From Lentisalinibacter sp037382365 (lineage in GTDB: Bacteria > Pseudomonadota > Gammaproteobacteria > Steroidobacterales > Woeseiaceae), in assembly GCA_037382365.1 (NCBI GenBank), contig JARRPZ010000069.1, positions 1 through 23,797 on the forward strand: 23,797 nt of DNA, read 5' to 3'. Below are positions 1-8,203 of this stretch, piece after piece (position 1 is the stretch's first letter; every line of letters starts with the position of its first letter). A model generated the notes under the pieces. That model saw only the letters and a program-made list of their open reading frames with translations. It had not been told where the DNA came from and made no database searches. Made by a program: the position numbers and the translations under genes.

Positions 1-15
1 TGCTCGACAGGCCCT

Positions 16-303
16 ATGCAACCACTCACCATAATCACCGGTATCGTGCTCGGCTCCGCCGCTTCCATCAGTCTCGGCCTCGCCGTCGTGATGCTGATAT
101 TCCTGATCCTGGGTGACGAATACCCGAGACTGGCGGCGGAGTTCCGTCCGCTCATCGGCAGCCTGGGCCTGTTTATCGCTCTGACCGTAATATCCGCCGG
201 GAGTTTCTGGGCGCAGCTGAATAAAAGCTGGTGGCGCTGGCCGGCGCAGATCCTGATGTGGTGCGCAGTGTTCGTCGCGGGCGCCTATTACTGGCCGGAA
301 TAA
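16..303 (+). CDS. Small three-helix membrane protein, function unknown
   Basis: This 95-residue protein has three hydrophobic segments, at about residues 8-32, 45-65 and 75-92, so it is very probably an inner-membrane protein. The first helix is Gly/Ala/Ser-rich. Trp residues cluster just before the third helix (SWWRWP), as is usual at the membrane interface. The ATG lies a few bases after an AGG that could serve as a weak ribosome binding site. It faces the DUF1232 gene, with only about 45 bases between the two stops. I do not recognise the family and see no catalytic motif. The start of the window is 15 bases upstream, so any promoter or operon partner is out of view. Confidence 0.7.
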   Translation: MQPLTIITGIVLGSAASISLGLAVVMLIFLILGDEYPRLAAEFRPLIGSLGLFIALTVISAGSFWAQLNKSWWRWPAQILMWCAVFVAGAYYWPE

Positions 304-348
304 GTCCGGCGCGGGGCATCGTCGCCGCGCGTCGATCAGACGTGCCGG

Positions 349-918
349 TCAGAAAAGGGACAGTGGCGAGCGCTTGGAGCCGCGTCCGCCCCGATCGCTG
401 CGCCGGCGCCGGCGCATGCGCGAGTGCAGTTCCCGCCGGCGGCTGTGCAGCCATTCCTCGCGGGTCACGGGATCTTCGCTCTTCTTGCCGAGCCGTGCCT
501 CCTCCCGCGTACGGAAGTCGCAGAAATCACGGTAGGCGTCGATCTCGTGGCGCAGTTCCCGCACCACGAGCTCGACCATGATCGCGTCGTCCAGAAAGCC
601 GAGGCCCGGGATGTGATCCGGGATGAGATCCTCGGGTTCCGCGAAATAGGCGAGGGCATTAATGACGCGTGCGGTTTCCTCCGGCGGCAGTTTCCACTCG
701 CCGTCCCGCAGCATATCGGTGAGCACACGCAGTTTCTCGAGTCGGTCCTGGATATAGGCCGGAACCTTGCCTTCCCGGACCTCGGAGAGCAGTTTCTCGG
801 CGGCAGCGATGATCTCGTCCTCCGAGGCGCGACCGGCTGCCTTGCGCGCCTCTTTCATGATGAGGCGGAAGTGGTTGAGGTCCGACTCCTCCAGATCGAT
901 GGTAATGCGCAGTGTCAT
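349..918 (-). CDS. YkvA-like protein with DUF1232 domain
   Basis: This is a 189-residue protein. Around residues 95-120 it carries the typical DUF1232 (YkvA) signature: a Pro-Asp-His-Ile-Pro stretch followed by GLGFLDDAIMVELV. In related proteins this forms a short membrane-associated helical region of unknown biochemical role. The N-terminal half is charged and helical. The C-terminus is a strongly basic tail with runs of Arg, which could bind nucleic acid or phospholipid head groups. The start at 918 is preferred because GAGGAG lies 7 bases upstream. An in-frame ATG at 933 would place that ribosome binding site inside the gene. It is divergent from the M28 peptidase gene across about 170 bases. 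The family assignment is good; the function is unknown. Confidence 0.85.
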   Translation of the reverse strand: MTLRITIDLEESDLNHFRLIMKEARKAAGRASEDEIIAAAEKLLSEVREGKVPAYIQDRLEKLRVLTDMLRDGEWKLPPEETARVINALAYFAEPEDLIPDHIPGLGFLDDAIMVELVVRELRHEIDAYRDFCDFRTREEARLGKKSEDPVTREEWLHSRRRELHSRMRRRRRSDRGGRGSKRSPLSLF

Positions 919-945
919 GGCCCGTCTCCTCACCGGAAAAAGCGA

Positions 946-1000
946 GCGTACGTGGCGGCCGATCGCCGGTCAATCGGCGCACCGGAGCCGGCGCGTACGT
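946..1000. repeat. Two GCGTACGT copies and an inverted repeat in a divergent intergenic region
   Basis: GCGTACGT occurs at 946-953 and again at 993-1000, each centred on the palindrome CGTACG and 47 bases apart. Between them is an inverted repeat, GCCGAT at 958-963 and ATCGGC at 973-978, with a 9-base spacer. The whole set lies between two divergent genes, and the right copy abuts the candidate -35 element. An operator is possible but not shown. Confidence 0.35.
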
Positions 1001-1027
1001 GAGACCGGGGGCTGTTTCTGGTATACC
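999..1027 (+). promoter_or_regulatory. Candidate sigma-70 promoter for the M28 peptidase gene
   Basis: An extended -10 element (TG at 1019-1020, one base, then TATACC at 1022-1027) lies 17 bases after a -35-like GTGAGA at 999-1004 (4 of 6 consensus bases). It would give a leader of roughly 55-60 bases before the ATG at 1091. One copy of a CGTACG palindrome touches the -35 hexamer. Prediction by eye only. Confidence 0.4.
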
Positions 1028-1090
1028 GGCGCCTCACGGTTTCACGCGCTGCGCCGGCACGGCCGTCGCCAATACCCATGGAGAGCACCC

Positions 1091-2812
1091 ATGCATAACG
1101 CCCTGCGCACGTCGGCACTGGTCGCGATCGCGTCGATCGTCGTCGCCTGCGGTGGCGGAGAAGCGCCGCCGCCGGGATCGGAGGCGACCGGCACCACTCC
1201 GGCCGATACTACAGCGAAGATCAGTGCGGCCGCCGCGGCTGCGGCGGCCATCGATGCCGGGGACTTTGCCAGGCACGTTCGGACGCTGGCGTCGGACGAA
1301 TTCGAAGGCCGGGCGCCGGGCGGCGAGGGTGAACGAAAGACCATCGATTATCTGACCGCTGCCTTCAGGGAGGTCGGCCTGCGGCCGGGCAACGGTGACA
1401 GTTACGTGCAGGATGTACCGCTCGTGTCGATCACGGCGGAGGAGATCTCCCCGCTCGCCATCCGGGGCGGCAGCGCAGAACTGACGCTCGACTACCAGCA
1501 GGACATGATGGTCTGGACCAAGCGGGTCGGCGAGTCGGAGTCGATCGATTCGAGCGACCTCGTCTTCGTCGGCTACGGCATCGTGGCGCCCGAGTACGAC
1601 TGGAACGATTACGAGGGCCTCGACGTGGCCGGCAAGACGGTCGTCATGCTCGTCAACGATCCCGGTTTCGCCACCGGGGATCCCGACCTGTTCAACGGTC
1701 GGACGATGACTTACTACGGACGCTGGACCTACAAGTACGAAGAGGCGGCCCGGCAGGGCGCAGCGGGCGCTCTGATCATCCACGAGACGGAGGCGGCCGG
1801 CTATCCCTGGCTGGTCGTCAGCGGAAGCTGGAGCGGGGAGCAGTTCGATCTGGACCTCGGGGATGCTGCTCCCGCCCGGGTGGCGATCGAGGGCTGGCTG
1901 ACCGGTGAAGCCGCCGAACGCGTGTTCGACGCGGCCGGTGTCGATATCGACGAGGCCCGGGACGCCGCCGCGAAACCCGGTTTCGAGGCTCGGGCGCTGG
2001 GCCTGCAGGCGAGCGTCTCCCTCCGCAACACCCTCTCGCGCATGCCGTCCGGCAACGTCGTGGGGATTCTGCCGGGCAGCGAGCGCCCGGACGAGTACAT
2101 CGTCTACACGGCGCACTGGGATCATCTGGGCATGGCGCGTTCCGTGCTCGACGATCGCATCTACAACGGGGCCGTCGACAATGCGACCGGTGTTGCCGGC
2201 ATGCTGGAGATCGCGGAGGCTTTCTCTACCGTGGATCCGGCCCCGGCGCGCAGCATCGTCTTCCTCGCCGTCACCGCCGAGGAGTCGAACCTGCTCGGCT
2301 CGGCGTGGTATGCCAGTCATCCGCTCTATCCGCTGGAGCGCACGGTCGCGAATATCAATATCGACGCCATGTCGCTGGTCGGACCGAGCTACGACATTAC
2401 CGTTATCGGCTATGGCAACTCGGAGCTCGACGAATACGCGGCCCGGGCGGCCGCCGCGCAGGAGCGGCGACTGGAGCAGGAACCCACGCCGGAGAAAGGC
2501 TTCTTCTATCGGTCGGATCACTTCAATTTCGCCAAGCGTGGCGTGCCGGCGCTGTATCTGCGTGGCGGCGTGGAACATCGCGAGAAAGGCATGGAGTACG
2601 GGCTCGCCTACAACGCCGCATGGGTGGCCGAGCGCTATCACAAGGTCACCGACGAGTTCAGTGAAGACTGGGATCTGCGGGGGATCCTCGAAGACACCGA
2701 GCTTCTGTTCGACGTGGGCTACGAATTGGCCGAGACGACGGCCTGGCCGAACTGGGTGGAAGGCAACGAGTTCCGTGCCGCGCGGGACCGTTCCGCGGAC
2801 GCGCGCCGCTAG
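1091..2812 (+). CDS. M28-family zinc metallopeptidase, lipoprotein
   Basis: This 573-residue protein is predicted to be an outer-membrane or periplasmic aminopeptidase that removes N-terminal residues from peptides. The N-terminus is a lipoprotein signal with a lipobox ending at Cys20, followed by Gly-rich and Pro-rich linker sequence. A protease-associated (PA) insert domain is likely at about residues 150-300. The M28 di-zinc site is complete: His342 and Asp344 (AHWDH), bridging Asp363 (VDNATG), catalytic Glu397 and ligand Glu398 (AEES), Asp425 (NIDAM) and His477 (SDHFNF). The ATG at 1091 is chosen because it begins the signal peptide and follows GGAGA closely; the open frame extends upstream but that part is not protein-like. 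It probably works in nutrient peptide breakdown. Substrate preference cannot be read from sequence. Confidence 0.95.
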   Translation: MHNALRTSALVAIASIVVACGGGEAPPPGSEATGTTPADTTAKISAAAAAAAAIDAGDFARHVRTLASDEFEGRAPGGEGERKTIDYLTAAFREVGLRPGNGDSYVQDVPLVSITAEEISPLAIRGGSAELTLDYQQDMMVWTKRVGESESIDSSDLVFVGYGIVAPEYDWNDYEGLDVAGKTVVMLVNDPGFATGDPDLFNGRTMTYYGRWTYKYEEAARQGAAGALIIHETEAAGYPWLVVSGSWSGEQFDLDLGDAAPARVAIEGWLTGEAAERVFDAAGVDIDEARDAAAKPGFEARALGLQASVSLRNTLSRMPSGNVVGILPGSERPDEYIVYTAHWDHLGMARSVLDDRIYNGAVDNATGVAGMLEIAEAFSTVDPAPARSIVFLAVTAEESNLLGSAWYASHPLYPLERTVANINIDAMSLVGPSYDITVIGYGNSELDEYAARAAAAQERRLEQEPTPEKGFFYRSDHFNFAKRGVPALYLRGGVEHREKGMEYGLAYNAAWVAERYHKVTDEFSEDWDLRGILEDTELLFDVGYELAETTAWPNWVEGNEFRAARDRSADARR

Positions 2813-2814
2813 GA

Positions 2815-2832
2815 GGGACGGATCAGCGTCCC
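2815..2832. terminator. Possible hairpin between convergent genes
   Basis: GGGACG and CGTCCC form a 6-bp stem around a 6-base loop. It starts 3 bases after the M28 stop and overlaps the 3' end of the convergent gene. There is no T tract, so intrinsic termination would be weak. Confidence 0.25.
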
Positions 2833-3332
2833 AGGGCGGCGGCCGCCAGGATCGTGGCCTCCGGCAGGTGGGCAGGCGGCAGCGGCTTGTCGTCCGAGTC
2901 GGGAACGGCCCGTTCGGACCGCCGGCTGATGATGTTCAGCACCGGGATGCCTTCCGCGGAAAATCCGAGGAACACCGTGAAGGCACGGGTCTCGAGGAAC
3001 GTCAGCAGGCTGGGGGCGTCGAGTTCACGGATGCGCGTGATGAGGCTACTTCTGTCGCGGAAGTCGAGTGCGTCGAACAGGCGCGGGTCGCGCCCGGCCG
3101 CGTCGGTCGGAGCGGCGCCGGGGTGGTGCCAGGCACCGTGCCGGAATCGTGCCGGCAGAAGCTGGAAGCCGAGCGTGCCTGCTTCGTGTGCGGCCGGTGA
3201 CGCGAATCGGACGGCGTCGTCGAGCTCCCCGGGAGCAGTGCGGTTGGTGTCGGCCGTCACCACGCCCGGCAGGAGGGCAGCGCTCAGCAGGAGAGCGGCG
3301 ATCCGGGTGGCACGGACTCTCATCGGCTGCAT
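2823..3332 (-). CDS. Secreted protein of unknown function
   Basis: This is a 169-residue protein with a clear signal peptide: a basic start with four Arg/Lys-type residues, a hydrophobic Ala/Leu core at about residues 11-22, and a probable cleavage after the VTA motif near residue 27. The mature part has no cysteine pair, repeat or catalytic motif that I recognise. It is mixed helical/strand in composition, with a strand-like region around FTVFLGFSAEGIPVLNI. The ATG at 3332 follows GAGGA at a good distance. The gene is convergent with the M28 peptidase gene, 10 bases apart. I infer export to the periplasm and cannot assign a role. Confidence 0.65.
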   Translation of the reverse strand: MQPMRVRATRIAALLLSAALLPGVVTADTNRTAPGELDDAVRFASPAAHEAGTLGFQLLPARFRHGAWHHPGAAPTDAAGRDPRLFDALDFRDRSSLITRIRELDAPSLLTFLETRAFTVFLGFSAEGIPVLNIISRRSERAVPDSDDKPLPPAHLPEATILAAAALGR

Positions 3333-3452
3333 GCTCGGTCCTCAGGCGGAAACGCGGAGTGCAGTCTCGCATCGATTTCACACCCGTGACGAGGAACTCG
3401 ATCACAAAGTCACTGCAATTCAAGTAGTTATGTCAAGGCGATCGAGCCGTGG

Positions 3453-3746
3453 TTACGACGTGGTCCGTCCATACGGACGGCGTATTCCGCGCCAGGTCAG
3501 GCGGCTCGCGATCCACACCAGATAGGGGCTGAGGACGAGGAACCAGGTGGCGAGGTCGCCGTCCAGCAGGCTGTCCCACATGTCGGTAACGAATGCACCG
3601 AGACCGTCGGGGTGCTCCCCGAAGACGATCCCGCCGACCAGATAGACGGCGATCGGCAGCAGACCGATTCCGGCGATGAGAAACAGGGCGAGGGCGACGA
3701 GTTCGCGTTTCGCGGTGTGCGCGTAGTCGAATTTTTCGTCACTCAT
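3453..3746 (-). CDS. Small two-helix membrane protein
   Basis: This 97-residue protein starts MSDEKFDYAH and has two hydrophobic segments, at about residues 15-38 and 63-80, separated by an acidic loop. A basic C-terminal tail (RLTWRGIRRPYGR) suggests the C-terminus is cytoplasmic. The open frame runs further upstream to 4004, but that part overlaps the divergent ChaC-type gene and is not protein-like, so the ATG at 3746 is chosen. No family is recognised. It is divergent from the ChaC gene, with about 110 bases between them. Confidence 0.7.
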   Translation of the reverse strand: MSDEKFDYAHTAKRELVALALFLIAGIGLLPIAVYLVGGIVFGEHPDGLGAFVTDMWDSLLDGDLATWFLVLSPYLVWIASRLTWRGIRRPYGRTTS

Positions 3747-3856
3747 TGTCAGAATCCGGGCGTGGAAAACGCCATGCTTCCCGATAGCGAGGTTGGAATC
3801 AAGCCCGGCTCCGACCGTTTCCATCACCGGCGGGGCTGCCGCTCCGAGATCGACGG

Positions 3857-4405
3857 GTGTGCGCGTTGAACGCCAGCGTGTGGATATTCGGATACGGTTC
3901 GCTGGTCTGGCGCCCCGACTTCCCCCATGTCGAGGCAGTTCCGGCATGGATCTCCGGTTATGAACGCCGCTTCTGGCAGGCTTCCACTGACCATCGGGGT
4001 ACACCGGCGCGTCCGGGCCGTGTTGCGACCCTGGTCGAGGCGCCAGGCCTGCGATGCCGCGGCATTGCCTATCGCATCACGCCGGGATCGGCGGCGGATG
4101 TGCTGGCCTATCTCGATCATCGGGAGAAGAACGGTTATCTGAGCCGGCGCCTTTCCCTGGAACTGGACGACGGACGGCGAATCGGTGCGGTCACCTATAT
4201 CGCGGATCCTCGCGGGATACATTTCGCCGGCCCGGCGCCCCTCGAAGAGATCGCACGCCAGATTCGGCAGGCAAGCGGGCCGAGTGGGGCCAATGTGGAG
4301 TACGTCGTGCGTCTTGCGGACGCACTCCGCCACCTCGGTGTAGCCGAAGACGAGACGCTCGAACTGGATGCGATGCTCCGTGGCGGCGCGCAGTCAGGGG
4401 CGTAG
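3857..4405 (+). CDS. ChaC-type gamma-glutamylcyclotransferase
   Basis: This 182-residue protein matches the ChaC family in length and motifs. Members cleave glutathione in the cytoplasm to 5-oxoproline and Cys-Gly. The substrate-binding loop FGYGSLVW is at residues 11-18. The catalytic glutamate is most likely Glu90 in the HREKNGY motif. The family's usual tail (YVVRLADALRHLG) is present near residues 140-160. The start is GTG at 3857; a TTG at 3866 is the only close alternative and would remove three residues. No strong ribosome binding site is visible. The 3' end overlaps the convergent small membrane-protein gene by 12 bases. Family assignment is firm; strict glutathione specificity is by homology. 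Confidence 0.93.
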   Translation: MCALNASVWIFGYGSLVWRPDFPHVEAVPAWISGYERRFWQASTDHRGTPARPGRVATLVEAPGLRCRGIAYRITPGSAADVLAYLDHREKNGYLSRRLSLELDDGRRIGAVTYIADPRGIHFAGPAPLEEIARQIRQASGPSGANVEYVVRLADALRHLGVAEDETLELDAMLRGGAQSGA

Positions 4406-4663
4406 CTTCTCCCGGCGCCTGCGCCGCCAGATCCGGACACCGAGGTGCAGGCAGGAGCCGGCGAAAAGCAGGTAGTAGGGAACCACCCAGTACCAGCCAC
4501 GGATGTAGAGTGTCGCGAAGAGGGAGAGGAATCCGGCGGTGAGGTAGAAGTAGGGGAGCGCGTCGTAGACCACCGTCGGCAGCCATACCCGGCGATTCGC
4601 GACGTCCTGACCGCGTTCGCGGATCGCCCGTGTGAGCGTTGCATCTGCCCGCCGCGTCCCCAT
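4394..4663 (-). CDS. Small two-helix membrane protein
   Basis: This 89-residue protein starts MGTRRADATL. It has two hydrophobic segments, at about residues 36-53 and 58-76, rich in Tyr and Trp (YIRGWYWVVPYYLLF), and a very basic C-terminus (RIWRRRRREK). That pattern fits a small inner-membrane protein with both ends in the cytoplasm. A GTG directly before the ATG is possible as a start. The gene lies about 100 bases downstream of the FHA gene on the same strand, so it could be the last member of the AAA/FHA transcription unit, but the gap is large enough for its own promoter. Function unknown. Confidence 0.7.
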   Translation of the reverse strand: MGTRRADATLTRAIRERGQDVANRRVWLPTVVYDALPYFYLTAGFLSLFATLYIRGWYWVVPYYLLFAGSCLHLGVRIWRRRRREKLRP

Positions 4664-4765
4664 CACCGTTCGATTCCCGTCGTCCCGCCGAGTTGTTCCG
4701 TGGCTGACGACGTTAACCCGGCGCGAGGGTCGATGTCCGTGATCACCCTCACAATCACGCGGGGA

Positions 4766-6559
4766 TCAGTGGCGATGCATCTCCTGGTATTCGAACTCGG
4801 TGTCACCGATGAGTAACCGATCACCGGCATTCAGATCCGCGCGGCTCCGGCGCTCACCATTGACGTAGAGCCCGTTCTTGCTGCCGAGATCGACGATCTG
4901 AACCCGTTCCGCGTCGTTGAAGATGACGGCGTGAGAACGGCTGACGAACGGCGTCTTGAGCTGGATATCGTTGACGGAAGTACGCCCGATCGTGATCCGG
5001 CTGCGGAACAGTGGGTAGCGGATCTCGCGTCCGTTCATCGCCGTGACCAGCGAACGTCCCATGCGGGCGTCGACGGCACCATCCTCGTGTTCATGCTCGT
5101 TCGTCGCGCCGTCGACCGATTCGGGATCGGCAGGCACAGGAGAGGATCCGACGCTGGTCAATTGCTCCACGTCGTCTCGTAACCGTTCGATCTCCTGCCG
5201 AAGGGAGTGGTTCGCGTCGAGCGCGGTGGTGAGCTCCTGTTCCGTCTCGCCGAGTTGTCTTCGCAGTTCGTCGATCGTTGCCGCATCGCCGGCAATGCGC
5301 TCGTCGCGCTCTTCCAGCTTTTCACGGAGTTCTGTCATCGACGCCTCGAGGCACTCCCTGGACGACCGCTCCCGGTCCAGCGCCTGGTCGCGCTCGCAGA
5401 GTTCCCGCCAAACGGATTCGAGTTCGCCGGACCGCTCTTCGGTCTCGGTGAGGAGTTGCGTACGCGCCTCCTCCGCCTCGAGGAGTCCCGAGCGGGCGGC
5501 GTCCAGTGCCTCACGTAGGCTCCCGGCATCGGCGAGCAGGGACTCCTTCTCTTCCATGAGTGCTTCGCAGCGACGTGACAGCTCGCCCGCCCGCCGCTCG
5601 CCGTCTGTGGCCGCCGACCGAAGACGGGCGAGTTCCTCGTCGGCTGCGGACCGCGCGGACTCGGCCGCGCGCAGGCGTTCACCGAGTTCGGCGCTCGACT
5701 GCTCCAGATCAGTGATCCGGTCGTCACGCTCCCGGATTCGACGCCCCAGCTCGGCAGCCGCCATCCGGGCCTCGGTCACCCGGGCGGACAACTCCTCGAT
5801 GCGCTGCTCGCGATGCGCGTCGTCGGCCGCCCGCTGTGCCGCCTGGCGCTCCTGTGCGGCTGCCTCCGGCTCCGGTCGGCTGCTCGCCACGATGGTCTGG
5901 TTCAGCAGGCGATTCTCGGCCTGGAGACGGCTCAGTTCGCGTTCGAGTGACCGGCGTATGCTCTCGGCGCGCGCCAGTTTCCGCGCGGTCCGCCCGCGGC
6001 GGTCTGCCAGGGAACCCAATGCAGACCGCCGTTCCGCCTCCGAGCGCCGGTTGTCTTCCTGCAGCCTCGTGAGGGTATCGCGGAGGCTTTCCGCTTCACC
6101 GGTCGAGCGGTCCAGGGCGGTTGCGAGTTCGGCACGCTCGGCCTCTGCCTCGGCGAGCCGCTGTTCCCGTTCCGTCAGCGTCTGCCGGAGAGTCGCATCG
6201 GCCTCGAGTGCCTCGTCCAGGCGGGATTGCTGCGCGTCCAGGCGGTCCAGCGCTGCGGATAGATCAGATCGGAGTGCCGCTGCGGCCTCGTCCCGCTCGG
6301 CGATACATCGTGCCATCTCCTCCGCGCGGGCGGCAGCGTCCTCCAGCCGGCTCTGCAGGTCCCGGACAGCTTCGTCACGCTGCTCGAGGTCCGATTCCAG
6401 GGCGAGAATCCGCTCCTCGCGTTCGACGACGGTCGGGTCCAGGCCGAAGAGTTCTGCCGTGCCGTCTCCGGCCGTGCGCAGCGGTGCCAGCTCGTCGGTG
6501 AGGTCATCGTCGATGACATCGTCGAGAGCACCGATGTTGTTCTTGTTCTCCGATGCCAT
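4766..6559 (-). CDS. Long coiled-coil protein with C-terminal FHA domain
   Basis: This 597-residue protein has three parts. Residues 1-45 are acidic and low in complexity. Residues about 50-465 form a nearly continuous coiled coil rich in Glu, Arg, Ala and Leu with heptad spacing. Residues about 505-595 form a forkhead-associated (FHA) domain, a phosphothreonine-peptide binding fold. The FHA signature residues are present: Gly525-Arg526, Ser540-Arg-Ser-His543 and Asn562-Gly563 in the NGLYVNG turn. There is no signal peptide or membrane segment, so it should be cytoplasmic. It lies 43 bases after the AAA+ ATPase gene and is probably co-transcribed. No good Shine-Dalgarno sequence precedes the ATG; the leader ends in a run of six T. 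It may be a rod-like scaffold recruiting phosphorylated partners. No Ser/Thr kinase is in view. Confidence 0.88.
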   Translation of the reverse strand: MASENKNNIGALDDVIDDDLTDELAPLRTAGDGTAELFGLDPTVVEREERILALESDLEQRDEAVRDLQSRLEDAAARAEEMARCIAERDEAAAALRSDLSAALDRLDAQQSRLDEALEADATLRQTLTEREQRLAEAEAERAELATALDRSTGEAESLRDTLTRLQEDNRRSEAERRSALGSLADRRGRTARKLARAESIRRSLERELSRLQAENRLLNQTIVASSRPEPEAAAQERQAAQRAADDAHREQRIEELSARVTEARMAAAELGRRIRERDDRITDLEQSSAELGERLRAAESARSAADEELARLRSAATDGERRAGELSRRCEALMEEKESLLADAGSLREALDAARSGLLEAEEARTQLLTETEERSGELESVWRELCERDQALDRERSSRECLEASMTELREKLEERDERIAGDAATIDELRRQLGETEQELTTALDANHSLRQEIERLRDDVEQLTSVGSSPVPADPESVDGATNEHEHEDGAVDARMGRSLVTAMNGREIRYPLFRSRITIGRTSVNDIQLKTPFVSRSHAVIFNDAERVQIVDLGSKNGLYVNGERRSRADLNAGDRLLIGDTEFEYQEMHRH

Positions 6560-6602
6560 GAAAAAAGTCTAGCACGGAAAACGAGCCCCCACGCCGGGAC
6601 GG

Positions 6603-8096
6603 TTAGTCGGCGGGGACGGTCCTCCCGTCAGCCCAGCGCCGGAGGCGCCCGATGCGCTCTGCCATGACCACGGCCAGCGGCCGGGTGGCCTCGATTTCCG
6701 CGAGTATCGCCCCGGTGTCCAGCCCCCGGTCCTGCCCGTGCAGTGTGTACAGTGCGGAAACGATGGCCTGTTCGATCTCGGCGCCGGAGAAGTGATGGGT
6801 CGCGTCGGCGAGCGCGTCCAGGTCGAAATCCTCCGGGCGCTGCTCTCGCGCCGACAGGTGCAGTGCGAAAATGTCCCGCCTCGAATCGCGACCCGGCAGG
6901 TCGACGAAGAAGATCTCGTCGAAGCGTCCCTTGCGCACCAGTTCCGGCGGCAGTTCGTCGATTTCGTTCGCGGTGGCCACCACGAAGACCTGGTCGCGTT
7001 TCTCTGCCATCCACGTCAGGAAGGTGGCCAGCACCCGGCGGCTCGTGCCGCTCTCGTCGCGACCGCCCGCGATACCCTTTTCCAGTTCGTCGATCCACAA
7101 GACGCACGGGGCCATCACTTCGGCTGTGCGCAGCGTCTCGCGGAGGTTGCGCTCCGTCTCGCCGTGGTACTTGTTATACAGGGCACCGAAGTCGAGCCGC
7201 AGCAGCGGGAGGCCCCAGACTCCGGCGGTCGCCTTCGCCGCCAGGCTCTTGCCGCAGCCCTGTATGCCGACGAGAAGGAGACCGCGGGGCAGATCCAGTT
7301 GCCGGTGTGCGTCCGGCCGGAGGAACGCGCCGCGCCGATGTTCCAGCCAGGTCTTCAGCCGTGACAGGCCGCCGACCTCGGCGAAGTCCGCGGTCTCGTA
7401 CTCGTAACTCAGCAGGCCGCTCCGATTCAGCAACTCGTATTTCGCCCGCATCACCTCCGGTATGTCCGCCGCGGAGATCGCGCCGTCACGGAATATCGCA
7501 TTGCGCGCGAGGCGCTCGGTCTCCGCGGCCGTCAGGCCGCCGAGGTTACGGATGAGTAGTTCGTAGGCCTTGCGATCGGTCCGCACGGGCTTGCCGGCGT
7601 TCGTGTGCGCCCATTCGCGCGCCACACGCCGCACGATTTCGTCCCGCGCGCCGGCGGAGGGCATGCTCAGCTCGAGACGGGCGGAATAGCGCTCGATCTC
7701 GGATGGCAACTCGATGCGGTGGCTGATCAGGACCAGGTGCCGATTGATGTCGCGGAAGCCCAGGCAGATGTCCTTGACGAGGCGTACGATCACGGGATCG
7801 TCCAGATACGGATGGAAGTCGAGCAGAACGTAAAGGCCCGGTTTCTCGACGGCCCGGATGTGGCGCAGGACGTCCGTGGGCTGACTGTTGTGCAGCTGAG
7901 GCTCGAGTTCGATATCCAGTCGCTGGAGGCCATCCGTGACAGTCCAGCGATAGAGCGGCCGATGATGAGCCGGGCCCGGACCGGCGAGGTTCACGTCCTT
8001 CAGCAGGTCCAGCACGCGACCCTCCTCGTGGGTTTCCACCACGACGAGGGGCACCTGGGAATTCAGCAACAGGCGCAGGTCCTTTCGTTCGTCCAT
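6603..8096 (-). CDS. Ycf46-like AAA+ ATPase
   Basis: This 497-residue protein has the layout of the Ycf46 family, an uncharacterised AAA+ group found in cyanobacteria, plastids and some proteobacteria. The N-terminal half (to about residue 230) starts with the family's LLLNSQVPLVVVETHEE pattern and resembles a degenerate ATPase domain. The C-terminal half is an intact AAA+ module: Walker A GIQGCGKS at 277-284, Walker B VLWIDE at 332-337, sensor 1 Asn377 in VATAN, an arginine-finger region around RKGRFD at 388-393 and a sensor 2-type SGAEIE at about 437-442. The cytoplasmic enzyme probably remodels a protein or complex using ATP; the target is unknown. The ATG at 8096 is preferred over a GTG at 8105 by fit to the family N-terminus. 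The FHA gene follows closely. Confidence 0.92.
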   Translation of the reverse strand: MDERKDLRLLLNSQVPLVVVETHEEGRVLDLLKDVNLAGPGPAHHRPLYRWTVTDGLQRLDIELEPQLHNSQPTDVLRHIRAVEKPGLYVLLDFHPYLDDPVIVRLVKDICLGFRDINRHLVLISHRIELPSEIERYSARLELSMPSAGARDEIVRRVAREWAHTNAGKPVRTDRKAYELLIRNLGGLTAAETERLARNAIFRDGAISAADIPEVMRAKYELLNRSGLLSYEYETADFAEVGGLSRLKTWLEHRRGAFLRPDAHRQLDLPRGLLLVGIQGCGKSLAAKATAGVWGLPLLRLDFGALYNKYHGETERNLRETLRTAEVMAPCVLWIDELEKGIAGGRDESGTSRRVLATFLTWMAEKRDQVFVVATANEIDELPPELVRKGRFDEIFFVDLPGRDSRRDIFALHLSAREQRPEDFDLDALADATHHFSGAEIEQAIVSALYTLHGQDRGLDTGAILAEIEATRPLAVVMAERIGRLRRWADGRTVPAD

Positions 8097-8203
8097 CGGG
8101 GTCACTCGTGAGTCGGCCCGGTCATCCTAGACGATCGGCGCAGCCCCGTGGCTGGCCCAGGTCACATCGTGCGCATTCGGGACCGGCTGCTAGAATCCGC
8201 GGC

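Noticed and set aside
1034..2641. Open frame of about 535 codons opposite the M28 peptidase gene
   Set aside because: Antisense to a peptidase with all its catalytic residues; the product has no domain features.
3431..3436. Perfect TTGACA (minus strand) upstream of the secreted-protein gene
   Set aside because: No acceptable -10 element occurs 16-18 bases downstream, so no promoter is called.
5043..6572. Long Ser- and Arg-rich open frame on the plus strand, opposite the FHA gene
   Set aside because: Its composition is the antisense image of the coiled coil (Glu, Arg and Ala codons read as Ser and Arg), with no domain or good start.
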